A stretch of 64,000 bases of DNA from NCBI GenBank assembly GCA_902825875.1, contig CADECP010000034.1, forward strand, positions 1 to 64,000. The letters run 5' to 3'. Positions 25,782 through 34,692 of the stretch are shown piece by piece (position 1 is the stretch's first letter; each line of letters opens with the position of its first letter). A model generated the notes under the pieces. The model was not told the DNA's origin. It saw only the letters and a list, made by a program, of their open reading frames with translations, and made no database searches. The stretch comes from an uncultured Acidobacteriota bacterium. GTDB lineage: Bacteria; Acidobacteriota; Blastocatellia; RBC074. The translations under genes were made by a program, and so were the position numbers.

Positions 25782-26603
25782 ATGAACTGTCAGGAATTCG
25801 ATTCAATCATCAACGAATTGGCACGCTCCAAACCGATGGAAGCGTCTCAGCGTGAACAGGCATTGGCGCATTCGGCGACGTGTGAACTGTGCGCTGTTCG
25901 ATTGGCCAACGCTCGTTTATTGGCTGACGGATTGAAGGCATTGGCGGCAACCACCGAAAGCAAATCCGCTCCGGCAAGTGTCGAAAACGCCTTGCTTGCC
26001 GCGTTTCGCCAGCAATCGGCCTCGCCGGTTTTACTCAAACCGTCCAACGTCGTGTCGTTTCCAATCAGGCAAAAACGAATTCCGATGCGGGCGTTGGCTG
26101 CGGCGGCAGTATTGGCTGTTGCTTTTGGTATCTTTGCGATTTCGTGGTGGAGCCAAACTCCTGCGATTTCGCCGACCAAAGAATTGGCAACCGTCCCCAG
26201 CCCATCGCCGAAAATCGAAAACAAGCAAGATGACAAAATCCAACCAGCATTGGCAGTCGTCGCCTCTGACCAAAAACGTAAGACGTTGATTTTCAAAACG
26301 ACAACCAGATTATCCGATCAAACGGACGACGGATTTTCGGTCAAATCCAGTCTGGGAGAATTCACGCCATTGATTGATTCGCCCAACTCCCGACAGGAAA
26401 TTGCGACAGACTTTTTGCCGCTGACTTATGACACCGCCGATCAAGTTATGGAAAGCGGTCAGGTCATTCGAGTTCAAATGCCGCGCACGGCGCTGGCTTC
26501 GTTCGGACTGCCAGTCAATTTGGAACGCACCAACGAAACCGTCAAAGCCGATTTGCTATTGGCTGATGACGGTTCGGCGCGAGCCATTCGATTTATTCGT
26601 TAA
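25782..26603 (+). CDS. Zinc-finger anti-sigma factor with one membrane helix
   Basis: A 273-residue protein. The N-terminus has the ZAS-type motif HSATCELC (HxxxCxxC, about residues 25-32) that binds zinc and clamps the cognate sigma factor. One membrane helix lies at about 107-125 (ALAAAAVLAVAFGIFAISWW), leaving about 145 residues outside, starting with a P/K-rich linker. The outer domain is unrecognised; it contains DFLPLTYDTADQVMESGQVI near 210 and could sense cell-wall or redox signals. The ATG at 25782 was taken; a TTG at 25767 would add five residues. It regulates the sigma factor just upstream by inference from position and motif. Confidence 0.87.
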   Translation: MNCQEFDSIINELARSKPMEASQREQALAHSATCELCAVRLANARLLADGLKALAATTESKSAPASVENALLAAFRQQSASPVLLKPSNVVSFPIRQKRIPMRALAAAAVLAVAFGIFAISWWSQTPAISPTKELATVPSPSPKIENKQDDKIQPALAVVASDQKRKTLIFKTTTRLSDQTDDGFSVKSSLGEFTPLIDSPNSRQEIATDFLPLTYDTADQVMESGQVIRVQMPRTALASFGLPVNLERTNETVKADLLLADDGSARAIRFIR

Positions 26604-26623
26604 AACCAGTTACCGCGTCAGCG

Positions 26624-26673
26624 CCGCGACCAGTAACCAGTCTGAGATTCCCCTCGCTGTTCACCGGTCGCGG
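26624..26673. repeat. Imperfect palindromic element between anti-sigma and TonB_C genes
   Basis: CCGCGACC at 26624-26631 pairs with GGTCGCGG at 26666-26673, and the flanking bases pair partly (AGTAAC with GTTCAC). The CCGCGACC word also occurs in the element at 16091, so it may be a decayed relative of that family. Confidence 0.4.
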
Positions 26674-26715
26674 AGTTGATTCGGTTCTTTCAACTCAACC
26701 CCAAGGAGAGACGTT

Positions 26716-28302
26716 ATGAAACTTCGCAAACAAGCATTTGTCAGCTTCACTTGCGCGTTGGCGTTGGCCGGAAATTCGGTCTGCGTTTTCGCTCAAGACA
26801 AGGCTCAGGAAAAAACCAATACGCAAACTCAGGTTCAGCGCAAAGTCATTTTGAAAACACCCGACGGCCAGGTTCAGGAATTCAACGTCGAAGGCGATGG
26901 CGATGTTTGGGTCGGACCGGACGGCAAGAAGGTTAAAGTCAATTTCTCATCCAGCCAGAACGGCGGAACCACAACCGTTCAAGGTCAGGTCGCTCCCCAG
27001 GACGGCAAAGAGGTCAAAGTTGTCCGCACAGTTGACGGCAAGGAGATCAAACTCGTCCCTGGCAGTAATGGGCAATTCGTCGTAACACCTGGCCCCGGTG
27101 GCACAGCAACGTTCCACGGTGTGGATGGTACAAATTACAATCTACAAGGTGAGAACTTCACCTTCGTTCGAGGCGGCAATGGCCAGGACTCCACCTATAG
27201 CTTCGTTTCGTCGGAAATGAGTTTTGACAACAAACTTGTCAAAGGCGCTCCGTTCGCCGCCGACACCGAAAACGAATCGGTCAAAACTCTGGCCGACGGC
27301 AATCGCATCGTTCACAAAAACTCCGGCTCGATTGCGCGCGACAGCGAAGGCCGAACTCGTCGTGAAAATACAATCAACGCCATCGGCCAGTTCGCCGGCA
27401 ATGAATCAAGGAAAACCATCACGCTGAACGATCCCGTTGCCGGAGCGATGTTCATTCTCGAACCGGATAACCGGACTGCTCGCAAAATGGGCGGTATCCG
27501 TTCAATGGCGCCAACGATGACGCCAAGAGTCAAAGCTCAAGAAGCTCCAAATGTCGTCGTCCCAAAGAAAGCCGACGTATCAGCCGGTGTTTTGCAAGGC
27601 GGCCCGGTCAAACGTGTCAACCCTACTTATCCGCCAATCGCCAAAGCTGCCAAAGCCACAGGCATCGTTCAAGTTCAAGTCACCATTTCCGAAGAAGGTA
27701 AGGTCATCGAAGCGGCTGCTCTCAGCGGCCATCCTTTGCTGCGCGATGCTGCCGTGGAAGCTGCTCGCCAGTGGGAATTCAAACCGACCGAAGCTTCCGG
27801 CACACCGGTCAAAGTTCAAAGCACGTTGACCTTTAACTTCACTCTGCAAGGCGAAGAAGCTGGTTCAGTCAACCAGAGTGGGCAAGTTGCCGGACAGCCT
27901 GTTCAGGGAGTGAGAATGCGCATGCCAGCGTTCAACACCAACACTGAATCGCTGGGCAAACAGATGATCGAAGGCATAGAAGCCGAAGGTAAACGCACGG
28001 TCACGACGATTCCCGTCGGAGCCATCGGCAACGAACGCTCCATCGAAATCGTGTCTGAAAGCTGGTATTCGCCGGAACTGCAAACGACGGTGATGAGCAA
28101 ACGCACTGACCCGACTTCGGGCGAAACGACGTTCCGTTTGACGAACATTCGTCGCGGCGAACCGGATGCTTCGTTGTTCCAGGTTCCGTCGGATTACACC
28201 GTCAAAGAAGGTGGTAGCGCAGGCGGATTCGGTTTTACCAACGGCGCCGGAGCCTCGTCCGGCACTATCAGAATGCGCGAATCGAAGCCTGACAACAAAT
28301 AA
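26716..28302 (+). CDS. Exported protein with a TonB_C domain
   Basis: A 528-residue protein with a signal peptide (residues 1-26, ending VFA) and no retained N-terminal anchor. Residues 30-150 hold repeated K/V/G-rich strands (VILKTPDGQVQEF, VWVGPDGKKVKV). A TonB C-terminal-type domain lies at about 295-380 (VKRVNPTYPPIAKAAKATG, ARQWEFKPT). A further domain of 130 residues follows (about 395-528), including LGKQMIEGIEAEGKRTVTTI. The gene has a strong AAGGAGAGAC SD and follows the sigma/anti-sigma pair in the same direction. Classical TonB is anchored in the inner membrane; this one looks fully periplasmic or secreted, so it is probably not an energy transducer. Many acidobacterial proteins reuse the TonB_C fold; the function is unknown. 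Confidence 0.85.
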   Translation: MKLRKQAFVSFTCALALAGNSVCVFAQDKAQEKTNTQTQVQRKVILKTPDGQVQEFNVEGDGDVWVGPDGKKVKVNFSSSQNGGTTTVQGQVAPQDGKEVKVVRTVDGKEIKLVPGSNGQFVVTPGPGGTATFHGVDGTNYNLQGENFTFVRGGNGQDSTYSFVSSEMSFDNKLVKGAPFAADTENESVKTLADGNRIVHKNSGSIARDSEGRTRRENTINAIGQFAGNESRKTITLNDPVAGAMFILEPDNRTARKMGGIRSMAPTMTPRVKAQEAPNVVVPKKADVSAGVLQGGPVKRVNPTYPPIAKAAKATGIVQVQVTISEEGKVIEAAALSGHPLLRDAAVEAARQWEFKPTEASGTPVKVQSTLTFNFTLQGEEAGSVNQSGQVAGQPVQGVRMRMPAFNTNTESLGKQMIEGIEAEGKRTVTTIPVGAIGNERSIEIVSESWYSPELQTTVMSKRTDPTSGETTFRLTNIRRGEPDASLFQVPSDYTVKEGGSAGGFGFTNGAGASSGTIRMRESKPDNK

Positions 28303-28335
28303 AACCTGACTGCGGCGTCTTCAGCCGATAGCTCA

Positions 28336-28376
28336 AAAAGAAAAAGGCAGGTCATTTCGACCTGCCTTTTTCTTTT
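28336..28376. terminator. Bidirectional rho-independent terminator
   Basis: AAAAGAAAAAGGCAGGTC at 28336-28353 pairs perfectly with the reverse complement at 28359-28376 around ATTTC. Stretches of A and T on each side let it work for both converging transcripts (TonB_C gene and DUF1549/DUF1553 gene). Confidence 0.93.
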
Positions 28377-28394
28377 GCGAAATGCCGCTCCCAA

Positions 28395-30785
28395 TCAGCG
28401 AAGGTATACAAACTCGTTCAGGTTATAAATCGAAAGACACAAATCAACCCACGCCGCAGCCGTAGCCGCATCAACCGCTTTCAAGTCTTTCAACTCCGGC
28501 AATTCGGGCAACTCGGCGATTTTTTCTCCTTTGGCGATTCGCTGGCGAAGAATGACGGTTTGGTCTTTCAAAAACATCCGCGTCATTTGTTTTTCCACTA
28601 CGCTCGGCAATCGGCCAAGCGCCAGTTCGTACAACCGAGCAATCATCTTGTCTTCACGACCGATTTTCAGTCCGGCAGTTTCGGCCAACAGCCGCGACGC
28701 CAACGCCTTGCTTTGGTCAAACATATACTGACTGTTCATCAACGTCAGCGATTGCAGCGCGTGAACGCTGACGCTGCGCGCTCCACAGGAATTCATCATA
28801 TCCGGCGAATCGAACGCCACCAGCATAGGCAGCCGCACGTTCCGTTTGCGAAGCAGATACAAACTCCGTCGCGCGTGTTGCCGAGCATCAGGGTGAACCG
28901 GCCACAAATTATCCGGCTCGCCTTCGGTGAAAATCGTGTCGTAAACCTCCGGATCAAGCGGAACTCGAACTGGCGCTCCGCCGGCCTGATCGTTCAAAGT
29001 TCCATTCACCGCCAGCACTGCATCCCGAATCGCTTCGGCATCCAGTCGCTGTCGATTCATTCGCCAGAGCAGTTTGTTGTCAGGATCAACCGATTGCGGA
29101 TTGTGGCCAGTTTGCCTGAATGCGGATTGCGAATTCGGCCTGGAAGATTGCCTGTAGGTTGCTGACGTAAGCATCAATCGGTGAATGTGTTTTAGCGACC
29201 AGTTCGACGATTGCTGCGAACTGTGAACTGTGAACTGTGAACCCGGCTTCGCCAATTCCAGAGCCAGCCAATCCAACAACTCCGGATGCGACGGTTGCTG
29301 TCCGTTGCGCCCGAAGTCATTCGGCGTGGCCACAATGCCCCGCCCGAAATGGTGATGCCACAACCGATTGACCATCACACGTGCCGTCAGCGGATGATCC
29401 GGTTTGGTCAGCCATTGCGCCAACGCCAGCCTACGACCGGACGAATCGCCGACGGGTTTGATTTCCAGCACATTGCCTTTGCCTTCAACTGCGGACAAAA
29501 AAGCCGGTTGAACTTCCGCGCCCGGCCTGCGCCAGTCGCCGCCGCGCAGCAAGTGCATCGTCGGGATTGGCCTCAAAATGTCGTTCACCGCCAGAGCCTT
29601 CGGAATCGGTTCGGGTTCGTACAAATTGATCTGGTGCATTTGCTGGCGCAGAGCCGCGCGTTTGGCTTTGTCTTCGGGCGACAGCGAAGCGACCAGTTCA
29701 TCCCACTGCACAGCCAGCATTCGCTGGGCGTCTTTGGCCAGTTGCTTTTCTTCTACGGTTCGCAGCTTGTCATCTTTCGCCAAGGCATTGGCAAAGACCG
29801 GCTCCAAAGCGGCGCGCTTTTGGGCTTTCAGCCGATCTTGATACGGCTTTTCGATGGCTTTGATCTGATCCTGAATCGGTTGCAGTTTTTCCTTGTGAAC
29901 TCGGTTGGCAGTTTGAAAAGCTTCTTCTTGTTCTTTCGTCGGCTTTCGATAATCGTAATTGTCCGAAGCCGCAAAAAAAGCCTGCAACCGATAAAAATCG
30001 GCTTGCGGAATCGGGTCGAACTTATGATCGTGGCATCGCGCGCAACCCACTGTCAGCCCCATCACTCCGTTGCCAATGCCGAACATTACCTCGGTCAACC
30101 ATTCCTGCCGAAGCTCCGCCTTTTCTAAATTGCCTGCGACGACGTGCTGCGGCCCCGCGCGCAAAAAACCTGTAGCGACTCGCATCTCGAAACTGTTTGC
30201 GTCGAGTTCGTCACCCGCAATTTGTTCGACGATGAATTGATCGTAAGGCTTGTCGGCGTTGAGCGAATTCACTACGTAATCGCGGTATCGCCAGGCTTGT
30301 TCGCGGTCGGCGTCCAATTCAAATCCGTTGGTTTCGCCGAAGCGAACCACGTCCAGCCAATGTTGCGCCCAGCGTTCGCCATATTTCGGCGAAGCCAATA
30401 AGCGATCAACAACTTTTTCATAAGCATCCGGCGAATTGTCGGCCAAAAACGTTTTGATCTCTTCAGGCGTAGGCGGCAGGCCAGTCAGGTCAAACGTCAC
30501 ACGACGAAGCAGTGTACGTTTATCGGCTGTCGGCGACGGTTGCAAACCTTTCTCTTCCAGTTTGGCCAGAACAAACGCATCTATCGGATTGCGAATCCAC
30601 TTTTGATCTTTGACTGCCGGAATTACTGACCGCTGGGGTTTCACAAATGCCCAATAAGGCTTGGGCATTGCGGATTGCGGATCGCGGATTGCGGCGCGCG
30701 AACCGACTCCGTAAGAACCGTAGAGCACCAGAAACAACAAGACAACCGCCAAGCTCGTGAATTTGAGCAATCGTGTTAGCTTCAT
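28395..30785 (-). CDS. DUF1549/DUF1553 (PSCyt2/PSD1) protein
   Basis: A 796-residue protein with an N-terminal membrane or signal segment (about 8-27). DUF1549 covers about 60-265 ([44 protein letters not shown], and a CxxCH-like [12 protein letters not shown]). DUF1553 covers about 470-740 ([54 protein letters not shown]). CARCHDH resembles a haem-binding CxxCH, as usual in this family. These proteins abound in Planctomycetes and Acidobacteria and are usually followed by a DUF1501 gene; none is present here. Two low-complexity insertions in the DUF1553 part ([12 protein letters not shown] and [14 protein letters not shown]) come from short DNA repeats. The biochemical role is unknown. Confidence 0.92.
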   Translation of the reverse strand: MKLTRLLKFTSLAVVLLFLVLYGSYGVGSRAAIRDPQSAMPKPYWAFVKPQRSVIPAVKDQKWIRNPIDAFVLAKLEEKGLQPSPTADKRTLLRRVTFDLTGLPPTPEEIKTFLADNSPDAYEKVVDRLLASPKYGERWAQHWLDVVRFGETNGFELDADREQAWRYRDYVVNSLNADKPYDQFIVEQIAGDELDANSFEMRVATGFLRAGPQHVVAGNLEKAELRQEWLTEVMFGIGNGVMGLTVGCARCHDHKFDPIPQADFYRLQAFFAASDNYDYRKPTKEQEEAFQTANRVHKEKLQPIQDQIKAIEKPYQDRLKAQKRAALEPVFANALAKDDKLRTVEEKQLAKDAQRMLAVQWDELVASLSPEDKAKRAALRQQMHQINLYEPEPIPKALAVNDILRPIPTMHLLRGGDWRRPGAEVQPAFLSAVEGKGNVLEIKPVGDSSGRRLALAQWLTKPDHPLTARVMVNRLWHHHFGRGIVATPNDFGRNGQQPSHPELLDWLALELAKPGSQFTVHSSQQSSNWSLKHIHRLMLTSATYRQSSRPNSQSAFRQTGHNPQSVDPDNKLLWRMNRQRLDAEAIRDAVLAVNGTLNDQAGGAPVRVPLDPEVYDTIFTEGEPDNLWPVHPDARQHARRSLYLLRKRNVRLPMLVAFDSPDMMNSCGARSVSVHALQSLTLMNSQYMFDQSKALASRLLAETAGLKIGREDKMIARLYELALGRLPSVVEKQMTRMFLKDQTVILRQRIAKGEKIAELPELPELKDLKAVDAATAAAWVDLCLSIYNLNEFVYLR
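29218..29242. repeat. Seven-base tandem repeat inside the DUF1553 reading frame
   Basis: The unit GAACTGT is repeated 3.6 times without error. Three units make 21 bases, so the frame is kept. It encodes FTVHSSQ-like residues on the minus strand. Confidence 0.85.
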
Positions 30786-30818
30786 GATTTAAGTGAGAGT
30801 TGTTTGGGAATGAATGGT

Positions 30819-31106
30819 TTACAGAAATTCGTTGACGAGGGTTTTCCACTCCTCGTCAAGCGTTTTGCCTGTCGGAAACGATCTGCCAGCTCGACCATAC
30901 CAGTAACGCGCGTTACTTTCGTCGCCTTCTTTGCGATGCAGGTAAGCGTGAATCGCCGATGCTTCGACGGTTTCAATATCTTGAACGATCTGATGAGCCT
31001 TGTCCCAATCGCCCGCCGCTTCGTGCCAAAGCGCGCTTAGATACGGCGACAGTTCGACGGGCAACTCGGCATCCGCCAAGCTCGTTTGAAATGATTCGAA
31101 CGTCAT
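30819..31106 (-). CDS. Small hypothetical protein (helical, repeat-like)
   Basis: A 95-residue cytoplasmic protein of unrecognised family, with acidic helices such as YLSALWHEAAGDWDKAHQIV and the sequence AYLHRKEGDESNARYWYGRA, which has the look of a degenerate TPR (tyrosine/alanine pattern). No signal or catalytic motif is seen. It lies 12 bases after the zinc-ribbon gene and 33 bases before the DUF1549/DUF1553 gene on the same strand, so the three may share a transcript. Confidence 0.75.
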   Translation of the reverse strand: MTFESFQTSLADAELPVELSPYLSALWHEAAGDWDKAHQIVQDIETVEASAIHAYLHRKEGDESNARYWYGRAGRSFPTGKTLDEEWKTLVNEFL

Positions 31107-31118
31107 CGTTGCCCCAGT

Positions 31119-31391
31119 TCAGATGAAAACGACAGTTTGAGAATTCGGAATCTCGAACCGGGCGCGACAACGCGGATTCGGGCAGAAGATCATATCGTCC
31201 ACACGAACCATGTAATCTCGCGCTTTGGCAAACTTGGCTCGGTCAAACTCGCTTGCGCCACGAGGCAAATCGCGTTTCTTTGATCGTCGCAACCAGCGAA
31301 TCTGAAATTCATACGTTTGACGACACTTCGGACAGGCGTAAGTTGCCGTCTTGGATTCCTGCTTTTCAGTATAAAAATCTCGTTCATCCAT
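31119..31391 (-). CDS. Small zinc-ribbon protein
   Basis: A 90-residue protein with two cysteine pairs: CPKCRQTYEFQIRW (about 20-33) and CPNPRCRARFEI (about 70-81), a zinc-ribbon arrangement. The middle is basic (RRSKKRDLPRG). It could bind nucleic acid or a protein; the family is not recognised further. It is the first of three closely spaced minus-strand genes. Confidence 0.72.
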   Translation of the reverse strand: MDERDFYTEKQESKTATYACPKCRQTYEFQIRWLRRSKKRDLPRGASEFDRAKFAKARDYMVRVDDMIFCPNPRCRARFEIPNSQTVVFI

Positions 31392-31697
31392 AATGCGGCC
31401 AGTGTACCGCTAAACGGCGAAGCTGAGAAGCTGGATTCAAACCTGGCTGAAACCTTATTGGGGTTGAGGAGCCTGTAAATCCTGCTGGAAATCATGCTCA
31501 TCTTGTCGAAAAAGAGTGTCTCAATGTTGCGTGTTCTGATTTGGCAGAGCGGCAATTGACTGAGAAGAAATGCTGCGCGAGTTGTTCGGATTGTGCAGCG
31601 TGACTTTGGACGAGAAATCCTTACAATGACCGCCGATTCATTGACGGCAGTTTCATCGCCGTCAGCCAACAACATTTCAATTCAAACGAAAGACAAA
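31392..31697. other. Intergenic region ahead of the Nramp-like gene
   Basis: This divergent spacer has no recognisable gene. Open frame continues upstream of the chosen Nramp start as far as 31593, with an alternative ATG at 31626 (MTADSLTAV). No clear promoter boxes were found. Confidence 0.4.
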
Positions 31698-33263
31698 ATG
31701 GAAAACACAAACTCTGCTGCGCCGTGGCCCGGCTCGAAAGAGATGCCGCGCTGGAATTCCGGCGAACTCGACGACGCTCCGCGTTTTACACTGAAAAACT
31801 GGGCGGCCTTGCTTGGGCCAGGCTTGTTGATGTCCGGCGCTTCGATTGGCGCGGGCGAATGGTTGCTGGGGCCAGCCGTGACGGCTCGATTCGGCGGCGC
31901 ATTGTTGTGGGTGACAACGCTGAGCATCGTCGCCCAGGTTTTTTACAACATCGAAATCAGTCGCTACACGCTGTATTGCGGCGAACCCATCATGAACGGC
32001 AAGTTCCGCACTTTGCCCGGCCCGGCGTTCTGGCTATGGTTTTACTTGCTGCTGGACATCGGCGCGCTGCTGCCATACCAAATTCAAAACGTCGCCACGA
32101 CGGTTGCGGCTGTCTGGCTGGGAAGAATTCCCAACCCAATGGATGCTTCCGACGCTTCGATGCTGAAATGGCTGACGTATGTGATGCTGATTGTTTCGCT
32201 GATTCCGTTGTTGTTTGGCGGGAAGATTTATAACTCGCTGAAGGCCGTTGTGTCGGTGAAGATCGTTTTCGTGCTCGGCTTTCTGGTGTTTCTCGGTTTG
32301 TTTTTCACCTCCGCACAAACGTGGATTGAACTCTTCACGGGCTTTTTCAAATTCGGCAATGTGCCTTCGCCGGACGCTGTTGACGGTACAGGAGTCAAAA
32401 ACATCTTCACAGCTTTGTGGCGGGGCGAAGGCTGGCCGAAGCTGGATGCGGAAGCCTTGCCGCTGCTGACTTCTTTCGCCGCCATCGCCGGAGTCGGCGG
32501 CATGGCGCAAACTTCGATCAGCAATTACACGCGCGATCAAGGCTGGGGAATGGGTGCAAAAGTCGGCGCAATTCCCAGCATCATCGGCGGACGCGATTTG
32601 CAGTTGTCGCATTCGGGAATGGTCTTTGAAGTGAACGAAGAGTCTCTGCCGCGTTGGCGTCGCTGGATGAAACACATTCGCCGCGATCAACTGGCGTTGT
32701 GGATGCCTGCGGCGTTTATTGGCCTGGCTCTGCCGGGAATGCTGTCGGTCGAATTTTTGCCGCGCGGCACTGTTGCCAACAATTGGGTGCTGGCCGGAAT
32801 GACCGCCGATGGCGTTATGAATCGCGTAGGCGGCGCGCTGGGTTCGTTCTGTTGGTACATGATTTTGCTGTGCGGCTTTCTGGCGCTGCTGCCGAATTCA
32901 ACGACAAATGCCGACGGTTTCATGCGCCGCTGGGTAGACGTTAGCTGGTCGTCAACCAAATGGATGCGAAAAATTGATCCTGGCAAGATCGGCCAGTTGT
33001 ATTTCGGAATCCTGATCGCCTACTTCGTTGTCGCGGTAATCTTTTTGTCCATAGCCAGCCCTCGCTGGTTGATCGTGGTTTACAGCAACGTCGGCAGCCT
33101 TGCGCTTGGCTTTAGCTGCTTCCATGCGCTTTACGTCAATCTGGCTCTGCTGCCCAAAGAGATCAAACCCGGTTGGGGAATGCGAACCGGATTGTTTCTG
33201 GCCGGATGTTTCTTTGTTGGATTGGCGGTCTTGACCTTGCTGATTTCAATGAAGTGGATTTGA
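31698..33263 (+). CDS. Nramp-related membrane transporter with an altered metal site
   Basis: A 521-residue protein with about 11-12 membrane helices. The first helix reads GPGLLMSGASIGAGEW, which aligns with the Nramp GPGFLMSIAYIDPGNW pattern, but the DPGN metal site is GAGE. Helix 6 keeps a methionine (GVGGMAQTSISNYTRDQG) where classical Nramp has MPH. Classical members move Mn2+ or Fe2+ with protons; with these changes the substrate is unknown and could be Mg2+ or something else. The ATG at 31698 was chosen as it lies closest to the conserved part, with a weak GAAAG; ATG 31626 remains possible. A hairpin terminator follows. It has no operon partner. Confidence 0.85.
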   Translation: MENTNSAAPWPGSKEMPRWNSGELDDAPRFTLKNWAALLGPGLLMSGASIGAGEWLLGPAVTARFGGALLWVTTLSIVAQVFYNIEISRYTLYCGEPIMNGKFRTLPGPAFWLWFYLLLDIGALLPYQIQNVATTVAAVWLGRIPNPMDASDASMLKWLTYVMLIVSLIPLLFGGKIYNSLKAVVSVKIVFVLGFLVFLGLFFTSAQTWIELFTGFFKFGNVPSPDAVDGTGVKNIFTALWRGEGWPKLDAEALPLLTSFAAIAGVGGMAQTSISNYTRDQGWGMGAKVGAIPSIIGGRDLQLSHSGMVFEVNEESLPRWRRWMKHIRRDQLALWMPAAFIGLALPGMLSVEFLPRGTVANNWVLAGMTADGVMNRVGGALGSFCWYMILLCGFLALLPNSTTNADGFMRRWVDVSWSSTKWMRKIDPGKIGQLYFGILIAYFVVAVIFLSIASPRWLIVVYSNVGSLALGFSCFHALYVNLALLPKEIKPGWGMRTGLFLAGCFFVGLAVLTLLISMKWI

Positions 33264-33269
33264 TCGTAA

Positions 33270-33300
33270 AGAGAGCCTTCGTTGCAGTCGAAGGCTCTCT
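33270..33300 (+). terminator. Hairpin terminator after the transporter gene
   Basis: AGAGAGCCTTCG at 33270-33281 pairs perfectly with CGAAGGCTCTCT at 33289-33300 around seven bases, six bases after the stop codon. The following TGTTCTG is only weakly T-rich. Confidence 0.75.
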
Positions 33301-33641
33301 TGTTCTGTAAAAGCTCTTCGTCTTTTTAATGATCTGCCACGAATCTGAATTTGACACGGAATCGTATTCCTACAAGAATGAACTTATGTGCCCCGCCCGA
33401 ATTGATTGACCCATTTCGTAAAGTTGCATTGTGATCGGTCTTACTGTTTGAAGCTCTTCTCTCACCAAAAGAGCCTGCCTTCCCCCTTCTTTCCCCTTTC
33501 GCCCCATTTCTGTTTTCAACGCATCCTTCTCGAACTTAATTTGAAACCACATGACCGATGGGAATCCTTCGGTCGCAAGCCTAATCCTGCTTCATTCAAC
33601 CCCGGCGAATGGGCGCAGCTCTAATCGTGAGAAGAATTTTT
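33301..33641. other. Intergenic region ahead of the DUF4394 gene
   Basis: About 340 bases of mixed composition, including a pyrimidine-rich stretch (33476-33515) rich in CCTT and CCCC. No gene, repeat or convincing promoter was identified. Confidence 0.4.
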
Positions 33642-34673
33642 ATGAAAAATCCGCTTATGAAAAAACCATTTACCGCATTAACCATTGTTTCGATGATTCT
33701 GGTCGCATCACTAATCTTTGCTGATTCAAGCGGCTTTCCAACCAGCACCTTAAACTCATCGGCTGCCGCTGCTGCGGTGCAATCCACAGGCATCGCTTTG
33801 CCGAGAACGAACATTTATGTCCTTAACCCCGACAACACGATTTTCGTTCTCGCACCCGGAGCGGCCAGTTTCGCTCGCCCGATTCGCGTGACGCAGGTCA
33901 GAGGCAATTTGATAGGGATTGATTTTCGACCGGCTGACGCCAGCGGAACGATACTGTACGGCCTGACAGACACCGGCAACCTTTACACCATCAATTTGGC
34001 TCCGCCGAATGTTGGAACGGCAACGCTGGTCAGCACATTGACCACGCGCTTTGGCGGTGGCTTCCAATCCTTGATGGATTTCAACCCTGTCGTGAATGCT
34101 TTGCGTTTGATCGGCAGCAACGACCAAAACTTTGCGCTGGTCAATTCGAGTGGCAACCTGGACGTTACAGCAGTTCAAACTGCGATGACATACGCGGCAG
34201 GCGACACGAATGCGGGTGTTGATCCGAACATCTGCGGCGGTTCTTACACCAACAATGTTCCCGGTGCGGCAAACACGTTGTTTTACGCCATTGATTACGA
34301 CCTCGACACGCTGGTGACAATCGCCACCGTCAATGCAACCGGCAGTTCAAATACTGGTGGCGGGCAATTGAAAACCATCGGTCGTTTGGTGAGCAGCAAC
34401 GGCACACCGATCAATTTCTCACCGACTTCCGATCTGGACATTTACACCGCTCCCAACGGAACGAACAGCGTCGTTGGCGTAAACGGGCGAATGCTTTTCA
34501 CTCTTGATCTGGCACAGATCAATCCGTCTATGCCTTTGGGCACAAATCAAAACATAGTCGTTAGAACAATCCTGATGGATGAATTGAGAAACTCCATTGA
34601 TATCGCTCTCTCACCTATTCCGCCCGCAGTGGTGAGAAAAGGAATTTTCTCTTTTGATAATCGGCGATTCTGA
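33642..34673 (+). CDS. Exported DUF4394 protein
   Basis: A 343-residue protein with a signal peptide (about 1-28, ending near IFA). The mature part matches the DUF4394 pattern of propeller-like strands: TNIYVLNPDNTIFVLAPGAA, LIGIDFRPADASGTILYGLT, NLYTINLAPP, and VVNALRLIGSNDQNFALVN. Such proteins are extracellular and of unknown function. The ATG at 33642 is preferred because AGAAG stands just upstream; the longer frame from 33609 has no SD. The gene stands alone and converges with the response regulator gene. Confidence 0.87.
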   Translation: MKNPLMKKPFTALTIVSMILVASLIFADSSGFPTSTLNSSAAAAAVQSTGIALPRTNIYVLNPDNTIFVLAPGAASFARPIRVTQVRGNLIGIDFRPADASGTILYGLTDTGNLYTINLAPPNVGTATLVSTLTTRFGGGFQSLMDFNPVVNALRLIGSNDQNFALVNSSGNLDVTAVQTAMTYAAGDTNAGVDPNICGGSYTNNVPGAANTLFYAIDYDLDTLVTIATVNATGSSNTGGGQLKTIGRLVSSNGTPINFSPTSDLDIYTAPNGTNSVVGVNGRMLFTLDLAQINPSMPLGTNQNIVVRTILMDELRNSIDIALSPIPPAVVRKGIFSFDNRRF

Positions 34674-34692
34674 CAATGGAATTGTTCAGGCG

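Noticed and set aside
26716-28302. Calling the TonB_C protein a TonB energy transducer
   Set aside because: It has a cleavable signal, no retained membrane anchor and an extra C-terminal domain, and no ExbB/ExbD genes are nearby.
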